A stretch of DNA of 64,000 nucleotides from Leclercia pneumoniae. GTDB lineage: Bacteria; Pseudomonadota; Gammaproteobacteria; Enterobacterales; Enterobacteriaceae. Of the stretch, positions 36,775 through 45,661 are shown in pieces. The notes under the pieces are model-generated. The model saw only the letters and a program-made list of their open reading frames with translations. It did not search any database and was not told the DNA's origin. Within the stretch, counting starts at the first letter, position 1; each line of letters opens with the position of its first letter. Location of the stretch: positions 1,054,001 through 1,118,000 of the forward strand of contig NZ_CP071383.1 in the NCBI RefSeq assembly GCF_017348915.1, written 5' to 3'. The translations under genes were made by a program, and so were the position numbers.

Positions 36775-37878
36775 ATGAAGAAACCTCTCATTGTAAGCGT
36801 GGTGTTGGTCATGATTCTTGCGTCAGCGGCGAGTTTGCCTTTTGTCTTCAATGCGGGTTTTGGACAACCGCCTCAGGGCGCACAGCTAAGCGAAGTGGAG
36901 GCCTCTCCTCACTACCGCGACGGCCAGTTCCACAACACCCTGCCAACGCCGGGCTATACCGGTCAGAAAAATATGCTGGCGGCATGGTGGGGCTTTTTGA
37001 TGACCAAAACCGAAAATGCGCGTCCGGCGGCACCGCTGCCAATGGTCAACACCGATCTGGCCAGCCTGCCGCTGGAGCAGGAAACCCTGGTCTGGCTGGG
37101 TCACTCTTCCTGGTATCTGCAGCTGGCGGGCAAGCGCATCCTGATTGATCCGGTGTTCAGTAACTACGCGGCGCCTTTCTCGTTTCTGAATAAAGCCTTT
37201 ACCGGGGACTACCCGTGGCGGGCAGAGGCGATGCCGGAGATCGATCTGCTGATCATCTCTCACGATCATTACGATCATCTCGATTACGCCACCATTAAGG
37301 CGCTGATGCCAAAGGTGAAGCGTGTCATTACGCCGCTGGGCGTGGGCTCACACCTGCGTTATTGGGGCATGAACCCAGACATTATTGACGAACGCGACTG
37401 GAACCAGTCGGTGCCGGTGAGCGATGCACTCACCGTTCACGTTCTGCCCGCTCGCCACTTCTCCGGGCGCGGCCTGAAGCGTAACCAGACATTGTGGGGC
37501 AGCTTTATGTTCGTCACCCCGCAGCGCAAGGTTTACTACAGCGGGGACTCTGGCTACGGGCCGCACTTCAGCGCCATTGGCGAGCAGTTTGGCGAGGTGG
37601 CACTGGCCATCATGGAAAACGGTCAGTACGACCAGGACTGGAAATACATTCACATGCAGCCGGACGAAACGGCACAGGCCGCGGTGGATATTAAGGCCAA
37701 AGCGGTGGTGCCGGGGCATAACGGACGCTTCGTGCTGGCTAAGCACACCTGGGACGACCCGTTGATCCAGCTCACCCGCGCCAGTAAAGATAAAAATTAT
37801 CGGCTGTTAACGCCAGAACCCGGCGAGCCGGTAGATGTTAGTAGCGCCACGCAGCACTTTCGCGAGTGGTGGAAATAA
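36775..37878 (+). CDS. romA: RomA, metallo-beta-lactamase-fold membrane-anchored protein
   Basis: The 367-residue protein starts at the ATG at 36775 (MKKPLIVSVVLVMILASAASL, an N-terminal membrane anchor or signal). The metallo-hydrolase motif SHDHYDHLD lies near residue 160, with metal-binding LPARHFSGRG and YYSGDSGYG further on. It resembles NAPE-PLD/UlaG-like lactonase-fold hydrolases. It is cotranscribed with ramA, 32 bp downstream. Overexpression lowers outer membrane porins in Enterobacter, but most of that effect comes from ramA. The natural substrate is unknown. Confidence 0.92.
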   Translation: MKKPLIVSVVLVMILASAASLPFVFNAGFGQPPQGAQLSEVEASPHYRDGQFHNTLPTPGYTGQKNMLAAWWGFLMTKTENARPAAPLPMVNTDLASLPLEQETLVWLGHSSWYLQLAGKRILIDPVFSNYAAPFSFLNKAFTGDYPWRAEAMPEIDLLIISHDHYDHLDYATIKALMPKVKRVITPLGVGSHLRYWGMNPDIIDERDWNQSVPVSDALTVHVLPARHFSGRGLKRNQTLWGSFMFVTPQRKVYYSGDSGYGPHFSAIGEQFGEVALAIMENGQYDQDWKYIHMQPDETAQAAVDIKAKAVVPGHNGRFVLAKHTWDDPLIQLTRASKDKNYRLLTPEPGEPVDVSSATQHFREWWK

Positions 37879-37910
37879 TGTTAACCCGAGGAAGAGAAGG
37901 GGAGAGCAGT

Positions 37911-38252
37911 ATGACTATTTCCGCTCAGGTCATTGATACGATTGTCGAGTGGATCGACGACAACCTCCATCAGCCGTTGCGCATTGATGATATCGCCCGT
38001 CACGCGGGATATTCGAAATGGCATTTGCAGCGGCTTTTTATGCAGTACAAAGGAGAGAGTCTGGGACGCTATATCCGCGAGCGCAAACTCTTGCTGGCGG
38101 CGCGCGATCTGCGCGAGTCAGATGAAAAGGTCTATGACATCTGCCTGCGTTACGGCTTTGATTCCCAGCAGACCTTTACCCGGGTCTTTACCCGCACCTT
38201 CAATCAGCCGCCTGGCGCGTATCGCAAAGAGAACCACTATCGGGCGCACTGA
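37911..38252 (+). CDS. ramA: AraC-family multidrug resistance activator RamA
   Basis: The 113-residue activator of the MarA/SoxS/Rob group has two helix-turn-helix motifs (IDDIARHAGYSKWHLQRLF and KVYDICLRYGFDSQQTFTRVF). It is a near-exact match to known RamA from MTISAQVIDTIVEWIDDNL onward. It activates acrAB-tolC and other mar/sox-regulon genes and lowers porin levels, giving multidrug resistance when derepressed. The start at 37911 is preceded by GGGGAG; the upstream frame overlaps romA. Confidence 0.97.
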   Translation: MTISAQVIDTIVEWIDDNLHQPLRIDDIARHAGYSKWHLQRLFMQYKGESLGRYIRERKLLLAARDLRESDEKVYDICLRYGFDSQQTFTRVFTRTFNQPPGAYRKENHYRAH

Positions 38253-38259
38253 AGGTTGA

Positions 38260-38280
38260 CCTCTCCCGCCAGGGGAGAGG
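38260..38280. repeat. Short CCTCTCCC palindromic repeat
   Basis: A single hairpin, CCTCTCCC-GCCAG-GGGAGAGG, sits between convergent ramA and the receptor gene. It is of the same family as the unit at 7748 and may serve as a shared terminator. Confidence 0.65.
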
Positions 38281-38292
38281 GCGACATTCCTC

Positions 38293-40437
38293 TTACCAAC
38301 GATAGTTCACGGTGGCGGTCATCGTCCGGCCAATGCCATAGAAGCATGCCGTATCGCTTGCACACGAAGCCACATACCGGGTATCCGCCACGTTATTCAC
38401 GTTGAACTGCACGCTGGCGCCTTTCAGCGTGCTGTTCAGCTCGCCGAGATCGTAGCTCACCATGGCGTCATACAGATCGACCGAGGGCACCTTGAACGTA
38501 TTCTTCGCATCGCCGTAGCTGGTGCCGATGTAGCGCATACCCACGCCTGCGGTCAGGCTCTTTAGCGCGCCTCCGGGAATGGTATAGCTGGCAAAGGCAG
38601 AGGCCATATGGGCGGGTATACGCGCCGGCGTTTTGCCCTCCGTCCCTGCCACCGTGGTGCTTTTGTTTTCTGCATCCGTCCAGGTATAGGAGCCAATCAG
38701 GTTGATGTTCTCCATCAGCGTGGCGTGGATCTCTGCTTCAACCCCTTTCGAGCGAACTTTGCCGGCGTTCTCAAACCAGCCTTCGGCGCTGTTGTACGTT
38801 GCGACGTTCTCCTGGGTTAAATCGTACAGCGCCAGGGTCATCAGGGTGGTGTCCACTGGCTGATACTTCAGGCCAATCTCCGTCTGCTCGCCGGTGGTCG
38901 GTTTAAAAGGCCCGACGCCCGGCGCGCGGTTGGTTTGCAGGTTCGGTTCGAAGGAGGTGCTGTAGCTAATATAGGGCGACAGGCCAAAATCAAAGGCGTA
39001 CAGCAGGCCGGTACGCCAGGTGAATTTGCTGTCGTTTTGCTGGGTGACGCTGCTGTCCGTGAAGTCTTTGGTGCGAACTTCGCTCCAGTCGTAGCGCCCG
39101 GAAACCAGCCACTCCCAGTTTTTCCAGCTCATTTGATCCTGCAGATAGAGGCCCATCTGGTCGAGATTTTGCTGTTCATCCGTTGCGGTGCTGAACGTGC
39201 TTTCATCGACATTCACGCCGTAGACCGGGCGGGTCCAGTCGAGGTCGTACTGCGTGCCGGCGCCGCGCGCCAACAGCTGTTTATCTTTGCTGGCCTTGTA
39301 GTCAACGCCACCCAGCAGAATGTGGCTGACTTCGCCAGTATTGGCCAGATACTCCAGCTGATTATCCAGTCCAAACTCGTTGGTGGTGCGCACTTCACGC
39401 TGCGCCCGGCGGGTCAGCAGCGTGCTGTTGGCGGCGCTATTGGCATAAACAAGGTAGCGATACTTCTGCTTGATAGTGGCGTAACGCGCGTTCTGGCGGA
39501 AGGTCATATTATCGGTGAACTGGTGCTCCAGCTCGTAGCCGATAAGGGTCTGCTCGCGCCAGGACTGGTCGTAACTGGGATCGCTCACGTTAAAATCGTA
39601 GGGAATGTACTGGCCGTTAGCGCTCTTTACCGTGCCGTAGGCGGGCAGGAAATTGCGGTAACCTGCATCGGGATCTTTCTGGTAGCTGGTGAGGAGCGTA
39701 AAGCGCGTCTGATCGTTTGGATACCAGGTGATCGCCGGGGCTATCGCCATACGCGTCTCTTTATAATCGTCCACCTGGTTATGCTGGGTGCGAGCAATGC
39801 CGTTCACACGATACAGTACGCGACCATCGTCGCTAAGCTTGCCGCCGAAATCAAATGCGCCTTCTGCCAGATCATGATTGCCGGTGCGAAACTGCACATT
39901 ATGAATAGCCTCTGCGGTGGGGCGTTTGCTGGTCATGCTGATTAAACCACCAGGGTTTACCTGACCGAACAGAACGGATGCCGGACCCCGTATCAGCTCC
40001 ACCCGTTCCAGTAACCATGGATCGATCGTCCCCGTCTGGGAAGAGGCGGTTGCGCCAAAGCTCAGCCCGTCGAGGAACTTTGGCACATAGCTAAAGCCGC
40101 GCACAAAGACCTCGTCGTTACGGTTGGATGATCCGCGGTATTCTGTAAAGACCCCGGCGGAGTAGCGCAGCGCCTGCGATACGGAGGTGACATCCTGCAT
40201 TGCCATCTGGTCGCGGGTGATCACCGAGACCGACTGCGGCGTCTTCAAAATTTCTGCGCTGGTTTTCGTCGCGGAGAGCGTTTTGGTGGCCACAATGCCG
40301 GTGACCGGGGCCGTGGGCTCCTGACTCACACCCTGCGTAACCACAAGCGTTTCTTCATTGTTTGCGGCCTGAGCCACCATGCTGACTGTCGCCAGGCTCA
40401 TAAGCCAGAGGCGCATTACTTTATTCTTTTTAAACAT
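38293..40437 (-). CDS. TonB-dependent siderophore receptor, FoxA/FhuA type
   Basis: This 714-residue outer membrane receptor has a signal peptide ending at VAQA and a TonB-box-like ETLVVT segment. The plug domain (AEILKTPQSVSVITRDQM...EVFVRGFSYVPKFLDGL...VELIRGPASVLFGQVNPGGLISMTSKRP) resembles FoxA and FhuA. The barrel ends VNYRW with the terminal aromatic residue. A cysteine pair near the C terminus (CASDTAC) may form a disulfide in an external loop. It is divergent from a Fes-like esterase over a Fur box. A ferrioxamine- or ferrichrome-type substrate is possible, but the esterase instead suggests an ester-containing siderophore. Confidence 0.88.
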   Translation of the reverse strand: MFKKNKVMRLWLMSLATVSMVAQAANNEETLVVTQGVSQEPTAPVTGIVATKTLSATKTSAEILKTPQSVSVITRDQMAMQDVTSVSQALRYSAGVFTEYRGSSNRNDEVFVRGFSYVPKFLDGLSFGATASSQTGTIDPWLLERVELIRGPASVLFGQVNPGGLISMTSKRPTAEAIHNVQFRTGNHDLAEGAFDFGGKLSDDGRVLYRVNGIARTQHNQVDDYKETRMAIAPAITWYPNDQTRFTLLTSYQKDPDAGYRNFLPAYGTVKSANGQYIPYDFNVSDPSYDQSWREQTLIGYELEHQFTDNMTFRQNARYATIKQKYRYLVYANSAANSTLLTRRAQREVRTTNEFGLDNQLEYLANTGEVSHILLGGVDYKASKDKQLLARGAGTQYDLDWTRPVYGVNVDESTFSTATDEQQNLDQMGLYLQDQMSWKNWEWLVSGRYDWSEVRTKDFTDSSVTQQNDSKFTWRTGLLYAFDFGLSPYISYSTSFEPNLQTNRAPGVGPFKPTTGEQTEIGLKYQPVDTTLMTLALYDLTQENVATYNSAEGWFENAGKVRSKGVEAEIHATLMENINLIGSYTWTDAENKSTTVAGTEGKTPARIPAHMASAFASYTIPGGALKSLTAGVGMRYIGTSYGDAKNTFKVPSVDLYDAMVSYDLGELNSTLKGASVQFNVNNVADTRYVASCASDTACFYGIGRTMTATVNYRW

Positions 40438-40493
40438 TTTTATTATCTATCCTTGGTTGCTATCGCCATAAAAACACCGGTAAAAACGTTTTA

Positions 40494-40519
40494 AATGATA
40501 TTGCAAACAATTACCATTT
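40494..40519. promoter_or_regulatory. Fur box between receptor and esterase
   Basis: AATGATATTGCAAACAATTACCATTT shows the Fur pattern GATAAT/ATTATC around a TTGCAAACAATT core; the other strand reads AAATGGTAATTGTTTGCAA. It lies 57 bp from the receptor start and 42 bp from the esterase start, so it can repress both. Confidence 0.65.
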
Positions 40520-40560
40520 GCATTAGCGTTACTGACAAATTTTGCGAGGAAAGGGCGTAA

Positions 40561-42129
40561 ATGAAAAGGGTGTGGAGTGGGTTGCTGTTAGGAATAAGTA
40601 CACTGCCAGCCATGGCGGCGACCTGTGAACACTCTTCCCTTCAGGGGGATGTACAGGGGAAATTTGATGCCAGCGGCGAAGTCTGTTTTACGCTGCCGAA
40701 ACTGAATGAAAACTATGTCTCGGCCACGCTAAAAGGGGTAACGGACGCCCGCCTGCTGGATGGACAAAATAGCCGGGTTCGCACCCTGATTGAGAATGGC
40801 CCGGCGGACGGCGAACACTCGCTACTCTTCGCTTTGCCGGTGCGCCAGAACACCTCCCTGGTGCTGCACGGCGAACCGGGTCAACCCTGGCATTTTCAGT
40901 GGCGAATAAGAGAAACCTCCGCATTACCGCGCGTGCAGATGCTTGAGCCTGAAAGTCCGACTCTGAATGCGCTGGCAAAAACGGTTGCTGCTGGTGGGAG
41001 TACTGAGGCGTTCTGGCAGGCGCAGCGTCGACAGGGAACGCCGATGGTGGAGCCGGTGGACGCCGACCACAAGCGGGTGACTTTCCTCTGGCGCGGCGCG
41101 CGGGAAAACGTCTTCATTCTTGGGTCACCGGCGGGCGACCATGACCCCTTGTTCCGGTTAGGGCAAAGCGACGTCTGGTTTCGTAGCTATGTAGTGCCTT
41201 CCGATACCCTGATGCAGTACAAGCTGGCGCCGGATGTGCCGGTTATCACCGGCTCCCCACGCGATCAACGTCGGGCGATCCTGGTCAGCGCACAGGCCGA
41301 TCCGCTCAACCCCCACACTGCCGTGCAGGGTAAGCAGGATCGCTGGAATCGTTATTCACTGCTTGATCTCAGCCCGACGCGCTACTGTTCCGCGCAGGCC
41401 GCCGCCACGCCCATTGTGAATGGCTCGCTTACCCGTCACACCTTTACCAGCACCCAGCTTGGCAACAGCCGCGACGTGTTGCTCTACCGGCCGCGCAGCG
41501 CGCAGCCAGCGCGCTGGACGCTCATCCTCTTCGACGGGCAGATCTATCAGCGCGACTATCACGTCGCCAATATCTTCGATAGCTTAATTACGCGGCATGT
41601 TCTGCCGCCGATAAATGTGGTCTTTATCGATAGCCTCGATCACGCCCGCCGTAGTCAGGAGTTGCCGCCTAATCCGCGCTTCGCCAATGCCATGGCCCAC
41701 GAGTTTCTGCCCTGGCTACGGGGTCAGGGCGTGGCTTTACAGCGGCAAAAAACAGTGCTGGCGGGCTCCAGTTACGGTGGCCTTGCCGCCTCGTGGGTGG
41801 CTTTACGCTATCCACGCCTGTTTGGCAATGTGCTGAGTTTGTCCGGCTCTTACTGGTGGGCGCCTGAAGGCGAAGAGGCAAGCTGGTTAACACGTCAGTA
41901 TCAGCATGCCCCGCGCTACCCGATTCGCTTCTGGCTGCAGGCCGGCAGGTTTGAAAGCAGTGGTCCGGATGGCGGTATCTACCGGAATACCCTGGAGTTT
42001 GAGCAGGTGCTAAAAGAGAAAGGGTATCGGGTGAGTTTTCACCCGTGGTCCAGCGGTCACGATTACACGGCGTGGTGCGAAGCGCTGGTCCAGGGGATGC
42101 GCGATTTCACCGATTTACGACGTCCGTGA
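40561..42129 (+). CDS. Secreted enterochelin-esterase-like (Fes/IroE-type) hydrolase
   Basis: The product is 522 residues and carries a Sec signal peptide (MKRVWSGLLLGISTLPAMAA), unlike cytoplasmic Fes. An N-terminal beta-sandwich (residues about 150-260, VTFLWRGARENVFILGSPAGD) precedes the alpha/beta-hydrolase. The serine nucleophile is in LAGSSYGGLAAS and the histidine in SSGHDYTAW near the end. Fes and IroD/IroE cleave ester bonds of enterobactin or salmochelin to free iron or trim the ligand. A periplasmic location fits an IroE-like trimming role. It is paired with the divergent receptor. Its 3' end overlaps ybdJ by 15 bp on the opposite strand. Confidence 0.85.
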   Translation: MKRVWSGLLLGISTLPAMAATCEHSSLQGDVQGKFDASGEVCFTLPKLNENYVSATLKGVTDARLLDGQNSRVRTLIENGPADGEHSLLFALPVRQNTSLVLHGEPGQPWHFQWRIRETSALPRVQMLEPESPTLNALAKTVAAGGSTEAFWQAQRRQGTPMVEPVDADHKRVTFLWRGARENVFILGSPAGDHDPLFRLGQSDVWFRSYVVPSDTLMQYKLAPDVPVITGSPRDQRRAILVSAQADPLNPHTAVQGKQDRWNRYSLLDLSPTRYCSAQAAATPIVNGSLTRHTFTSTQLGNSRDVLLYRPRSAQPARWTLILFDGQIYQRDYHVANIFDSLITRHVLPPINVVFIDSLDHARRSQELPPNPRFANAMAHEFLPWLRGQGVALQRQKTVLAGSSYGGLAASWVALRYPRLFGNVLSLSGSYWWAPEGEEASWLTRQYQHAPRYPIRFWLQAGRFESSGPDGGIYRNTLEFEQVLKEKGYRVSFHPWSSGHDYTAWCEALVQGMRDFTDLRRP

Positions 42130-42363
42130 GAACCAGCGGCGCCAGATGAAACGCAGGATGAAAAATTCAATGGCGCCCAACAGCAGAAACCACAGGCAGA
42201 ACAGAATAGTGTAAAGCTGATTCAAATCGACCATATGGAAGGTGGTCATTAGCTTTTGCGCCAGCCACAGACCCAGCGAGGGCGCGGGCAACAGCAGCAC
42301 GGAGAGAAAGGCCATCAGCAAAATGCCGCCTGCCGTTAACAGCGATTCTAACGGGTGTTTCAT
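42115..42363 (-). CDS. ybdJ: Inner membrane protein YbdJ (DUF1158)
   Basis: This 82-residue protein with two transmembrane segments closely follows E. coli YbdJ (KHPLESL.TAGGILLMAFLSVLLLPAPSLGL...LFCLWFLLLGAIEFFILRFIWRRWFS). Its function is unknown. In E. coli it lies next to ybdF and ybdK; the ramA and siderophore genes lie between them here. Convergent overlap with the esterase gene. Confidence 0.92.
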   Translation of the reverse strand: MKHPLESLLTAGGILLMAFLSVLLLPAPSLGLWLAQKLMTTFHMVDLNQLYTILFCLWFLLLGAIEFFILRFIWRRWFSRTS

Positions 42364-42849
42364 AGTAATGTTAATCGTCAGTTAAAAATAGCATTGTCCG
42401 GGATAGCGCAACGTAAAGCAATATAAACCTCTGGCCGCGAGGGCGGATAATAATCCGCCGATGTACGCCGGAATTGCATTATTTTAGTGGAGAATATTCA
42501 AGTAATCCTTATCCGTGTAAATTAATGTCATCCCACGGAAAATAATTTAACGAAAGTGTAGGTGCTATATCCAATTAACGTGGCGATAACAATGGCAGCG
42601 ACAATATATAACGCCAGGCGGCGACCGCGATAAATACCAAACATGCTTCCCCCTTGTTTAAGGTTGGTTTAGAAATATTTTGTGAAAATCATTATATGAA
42701 ATAAGTTGTGCTGAGTTTTGCCATTATCTTTTTAGAATATATTGCGATAAATCAATTTTTGCCACAACTTATTAATTTATTTCACGCCCATTTTAATAAG
42801 CCAGAAAGGAATTCCGGCTGCCATTCACATGAAATTAAAGGAACTGACT
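42364..42849. other. AT-rich divergent region before the P-type ATPase
   Basis: Besides the 38-residue gene at 42528-42644 there is an AT-rich stretch (42660-42800) that probably holds the promoters of both the small gene and the ATPase. I see no clear operator. Confidence 0.5.
42528..42644 (-). CDS. 38-residue single-pass membrane protein
   Basis: The frame begins at 42644 with ATG after a very strong Shine-Dalgarno (AAGGGGGAAGC). It encodes a basic N terminus (MFGIYRGRRL), a hydrophobic helix (ALYIVAAIVIATLIGYST) and a short tail ending KLFSVG. It is divergent from the cation ATPase, about 200 bp apart. Many enterobacterial small membrane proteins of this size (MgtS, KdpF, MgrB) act as regulators of transporters or kinases; this one is not one of those by sequence. 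A link to the ATPase is a guess from position. Confidence 0.65.
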   Translation of the reverse strand: MFGIYRGRRLALYIVAAIVIATLIGYSTYTFVKLFSVG

Positions 42850-45573
42850 ATGACGAAAATGCCTAACCCGCCGTCTTCGCCATCCCCTGACAACAAGGCT
42901 TCTGGTCTGGCGTATCAGCAGACCGTGGAGCAGACTCTGGCCGCGCTGCAAACCCACACTAACGGTCTGAGCCGCGCCGAGGCGGATGAACGCTTAAATA
43001 AATATGGCCCGAATGCGTTGCCAGAGAAAAAAGCGAAACCTGCCTGGCTGCGTTTTCTGGCCCATTTTAACGATGTCCTGATTTATGTACTGCTGGCGGC
43101 AGCTGTATTAACGGCGGTAATGGGGCATTGGGTCGATACGCTGGTTATTCTTGGCGTGGCGGTCATTAACGCCTTAATTGGTCATGTTCAGGAAAGCAAC
43201 GCCGAAAAATCGCTGCAAAGTATTCGAAATATGCTCTCTAGCGATGCGCGTGTTATTCGTCACGGCGAGCACGAAACCATTCCAACCACTGAAATCGTTC
43301 CGGGCGATATTATTGTCTTGCGCGCAGGAGATCGTATTCCGGCGGATATGCGTCTGATTGAAGCGCATAATTTACGCGTGGAAGAGGCGATACTGACCGG
43401 GGAATCCACGGTGGTGGATAAACATACCGATGTGCTGCACGGCGAACTGCCGCTGGGCGATCGCACCAATCTCGTCTTTTCAGGCACGACCGTCAGCGCG
43501 GGCGGTGGCGTGGGCGTGGTCATCGCCACCGGGCAAGAGACTGAACTTGGGCACATCAACCAGATGATGGCCGGTATAGAGAAGCACCGCACACCGCTGC
43601 TGGTACAGATGGATAAGCTGGGCAAAGCGATTTTCGCCATTATCCTGGCGATGATGGCGGCGCTGTTTGTCTTTAGCATCCTGTTGCGCGATATCCCGCT
43701 GGGTGAACTGCTTCTCTCCCTGATAAGCCTGGCGGTCGCCGCCGTGCCGGAAGGTTTGCCGGCCATTATTTCGATTATCTTGTCGCTGGGCGTGCAGGCG
43801 ATGGCGCGTAAGCGGGCGATCATCCGCAAACTCCCTACCGTGGAAACGCTGGGGGCAATGACCGTGGTCTGTTCGGATAAAACCGGCACCCTGACCATGA
43901 ACGAGATGACCGTGAAGGCAATCATCACCGCCGAAAGTTGCTACAGCGTGGACGGTAATAGCTACGAGCCGGAGGGGAAGATCTGCCTTGAGGGCAGCGA
44001 CGAGCCGGTACAAATCCAGCCAGGCACCGTGCTGGAGCAATATCTGCGCACGATTGACCTCTGCAATGACAGCCAGTTGGTTAAGGACGAGCGCGGCCTG
44101 TGGGGCATTACCGGCGGGCCGACCGAAGGGGCGCTGAAGGTGCTGGCCGCTAAAGCGAAGCTAAGCCCCGTGGCGACCACGCTTATTAGCAAAATCCCGT
44201 TCGACTCCCAGTACAAGTACATGAGCACGCACTACCAGGTGGGCAACGACGCGCAGATTTTAATTACCGGCGCGCCGGACGTGATTTTCGCCCTTTGCGA
44301 GCAGCAGCAGACCCGCAACGGCGCCGAGCCCTTCAACCGCGCGTACTGGGAAGACGAGATGGCGCGCTTTGCCCGGCAGGGGCTGCGCATGGTTGCCGCC
44401 GCCTTTAAGCCGGCTGCCGCCGACAAGCCAGCACTACGTCATGAGGATCTCAGCAGCGGGCTGATCATGCTGGGGATCGCCGGCATGATGGATCCACCGC
44501 GCCCGGAAGCGATCGATGCCATCCACGCCTGTCAGCAGGCGGGGATCCGTGTGAAGATGATCACCGGTGACCACCCGCAGACGGCCATGAGCATTGGGCA
44601 GATGCTGGGAATTGCTAACAGCAGCCAGGCGATAACCGGCTATCAGCTGGAGCATATGGACGATGCAGCGTTGGCGACCGCGGCGGTGCAGTATGACATT
44701 TTCGCCCGTACCAGCCCGGAGCATAAGCTGCGCCTGGTCAAGGCCTTGCAGGAGAAGGGCGAGATTGTCGGCATGACGGGTGACGGGGTGAACGATGCGC
44801 CCGCGCTGCGTCAGGCGGATGTGGGCATTGCGATGGGTATTAAAGGCACCGAAGTGACTAAAGAGGCGGCCGAGATGGTCTTGACCGATGACAACTTCGC
44901 CACTATCGCCAGCGCGGTAAAAGAGGGGCGCCGCGTTTACGACAATCTGAAGAAGACCATTCTCTTCATTATGCCGACCAACCTCGCGCAGGGGCTATTG
45001 ATTATCATCGCCCTGCTGGCGGGGAACGTCATTCCGCTGACGCCGGTACTGATTTTGTGGATGAACATGGCAACCTCCGCCACGCTCTCTTTCGGCCTGG
45101 CTTTCGAAGCCGCCGAGCGCAACATCATGAAGCGTCCGCCGCGCCAGACTGCGCAGTATGTGATGGATGCCTATGCCGTATGGCGCGTGGCGTTCGTTGG
45201 CACCATGATTGCCATCGCCGCCTTTGCGCTGGAAGCCTGGCTGGCGCCGCGTGGGCACAGCGCCGAATTTACCCGCACTGTGCTTCTGCAGATGCTGGTC
45301 TGCGCCCAGTGGGTCTATATGATTAACTGCCGCAACACCGAGGGCTTCTCCCTCAACCGCGGCCTGCTGGCTAACAAAGGTATCTGGCTGGTAACGGGTG
45401 TACTGCTTCTGCTGCAGTTGGCGATTATCTACCTGCCATTTATGCAGATGTTGTTCGGTACCGAGGCGTTGTCACTGCGCTACTGGTTCGTCACCCTGGC
45501 GGTGGCTGGCGCAATGTTCTTTGTTGTCGAAATTGAGAAAAGATTGACCCGCAGGTTCCGTAAGGCGGCATAA
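42850..45573 (+). CDS. P2-type cation-transporting ATPase (Ca2+-ATPase-like)
   Basis: The product is 907 residues from the ATG at 42850, which has AAAGGA upstream; an ATG seven codons earlier lacks a suitable site. It has an N-terminal cation ATPase domain, TGES in the actuator domain near residue 183, VPEGLP in TM4 near 300, the phosphorylated Asp in DKTGT near 343, KMITGDHPQT and the hinge TGDGVNDAPA near 642, and about ten transmembrane segments. TM4 PEGLP and the overall layout place it with the SERCA/PMCA and Na/K-type P2 pumps rather than MgtA. The ion (Ca, Na, K or Mn) cannot be set by eye. Confidence 0.88.
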   Translation: MTKMPNPPSSPSPDNKASGLAYQQTVEQTLAALQTHTNGLSRAEADERLNKYGPNALPEKKAKPAWLRFLAHFNDVLIYVLLAAAVLTAVMGHWVDTLVILGVAVINALIGHVQESNAEKSLQSIRNMLSSDARVIRHGEHETIPTTEIVPGDIIVLRAGDRIPADMRLIEAHNLRVEEAILTGESTVVDKHTDVLHGELPLGDRTNLVFSGTTVSAGGGVGVVIATGQETELGHINQMMAGIEKHRTPLLVQMDKLGKAIFAIILAMMAALFVFSILLRDIPLGELLLSLISLAVAAVPEGLPAIISIILSLGVQAMARKRAIIRKLPTVETLGAMTVVCSDKTGTLTMNEMTVKAIITAESCYSVDGNSYEPEGKICLEGSDEPVQIQPGTVLEQYLRTIDLCNDSQLVKDERGLWGITGGPTEGALKVLAAKAKLSPVATTLISKIPFDSQYKYMSTHYQVGNDAQILITGAPDVIFALCEQQQTRNGAEPFNRAYWEDEMARFARQGLRMVAAAFKPAAADKPALRHEDLSSGLIMLGIAGMMDPPRPEAIDAIHACQQAGIRVKMITGDHPQTAMSIGQMLGIANSSQAITGYQLEHMDDAALATAAVQYDIFARTSPEHKLRLVKALQEKGEIVGMTGDGVNDAPALRQADVGIAMGIKGTEVTKEAAEMVLTDDNFATIASAVKEGRRVYDNLKKTILFIMPTNLAQGLLIIIALLAGNVIPLTPVLILWMNMATSATLSFGLAFEAAERNIMKRPPRQTAQYVMDAYAVWRVAFVGTMIAIAAFALEAWLAPRGHSAEFTRTVLLQMLVCAQWVYMINCRNTEGFSLNRGLLANKGIWLVTGVLLLLQLAIIYLPFMQMLFGTEALSLRYWFVTLAVAGAMFFVVEIEKRLTRRFRKAA

Positions 45574-45584
45574 GATACATGGTT

Positions 45585-45622
45585 CCTCCCGCCCTCTCCT
45601 CAACGGGGAGAGGGCGAGAGGA
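45585..45622. repeat. CCCTCTCC palindromic repeat
   Basis: CCTC-CCGCCCTCTCC and GGAGAGGGCG-GAGG arms form a hairpin between the convergent ATPase and ybdK genes. It is of the same family as the unit at 7748. Confidence 0.65.
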
Positions 45623-45661
45623 GATCACGCGCCTTTAGGCCATCATTCCTGTCCGTAAGCG

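Noticed and set aside
42829..42849. Upstream ATG of the P-type ATPase
   Set aside because: The internal ATG at 42850 has a well-placed AAAGGA; the upstream ATG has its nearest AGGA 18 nt away.
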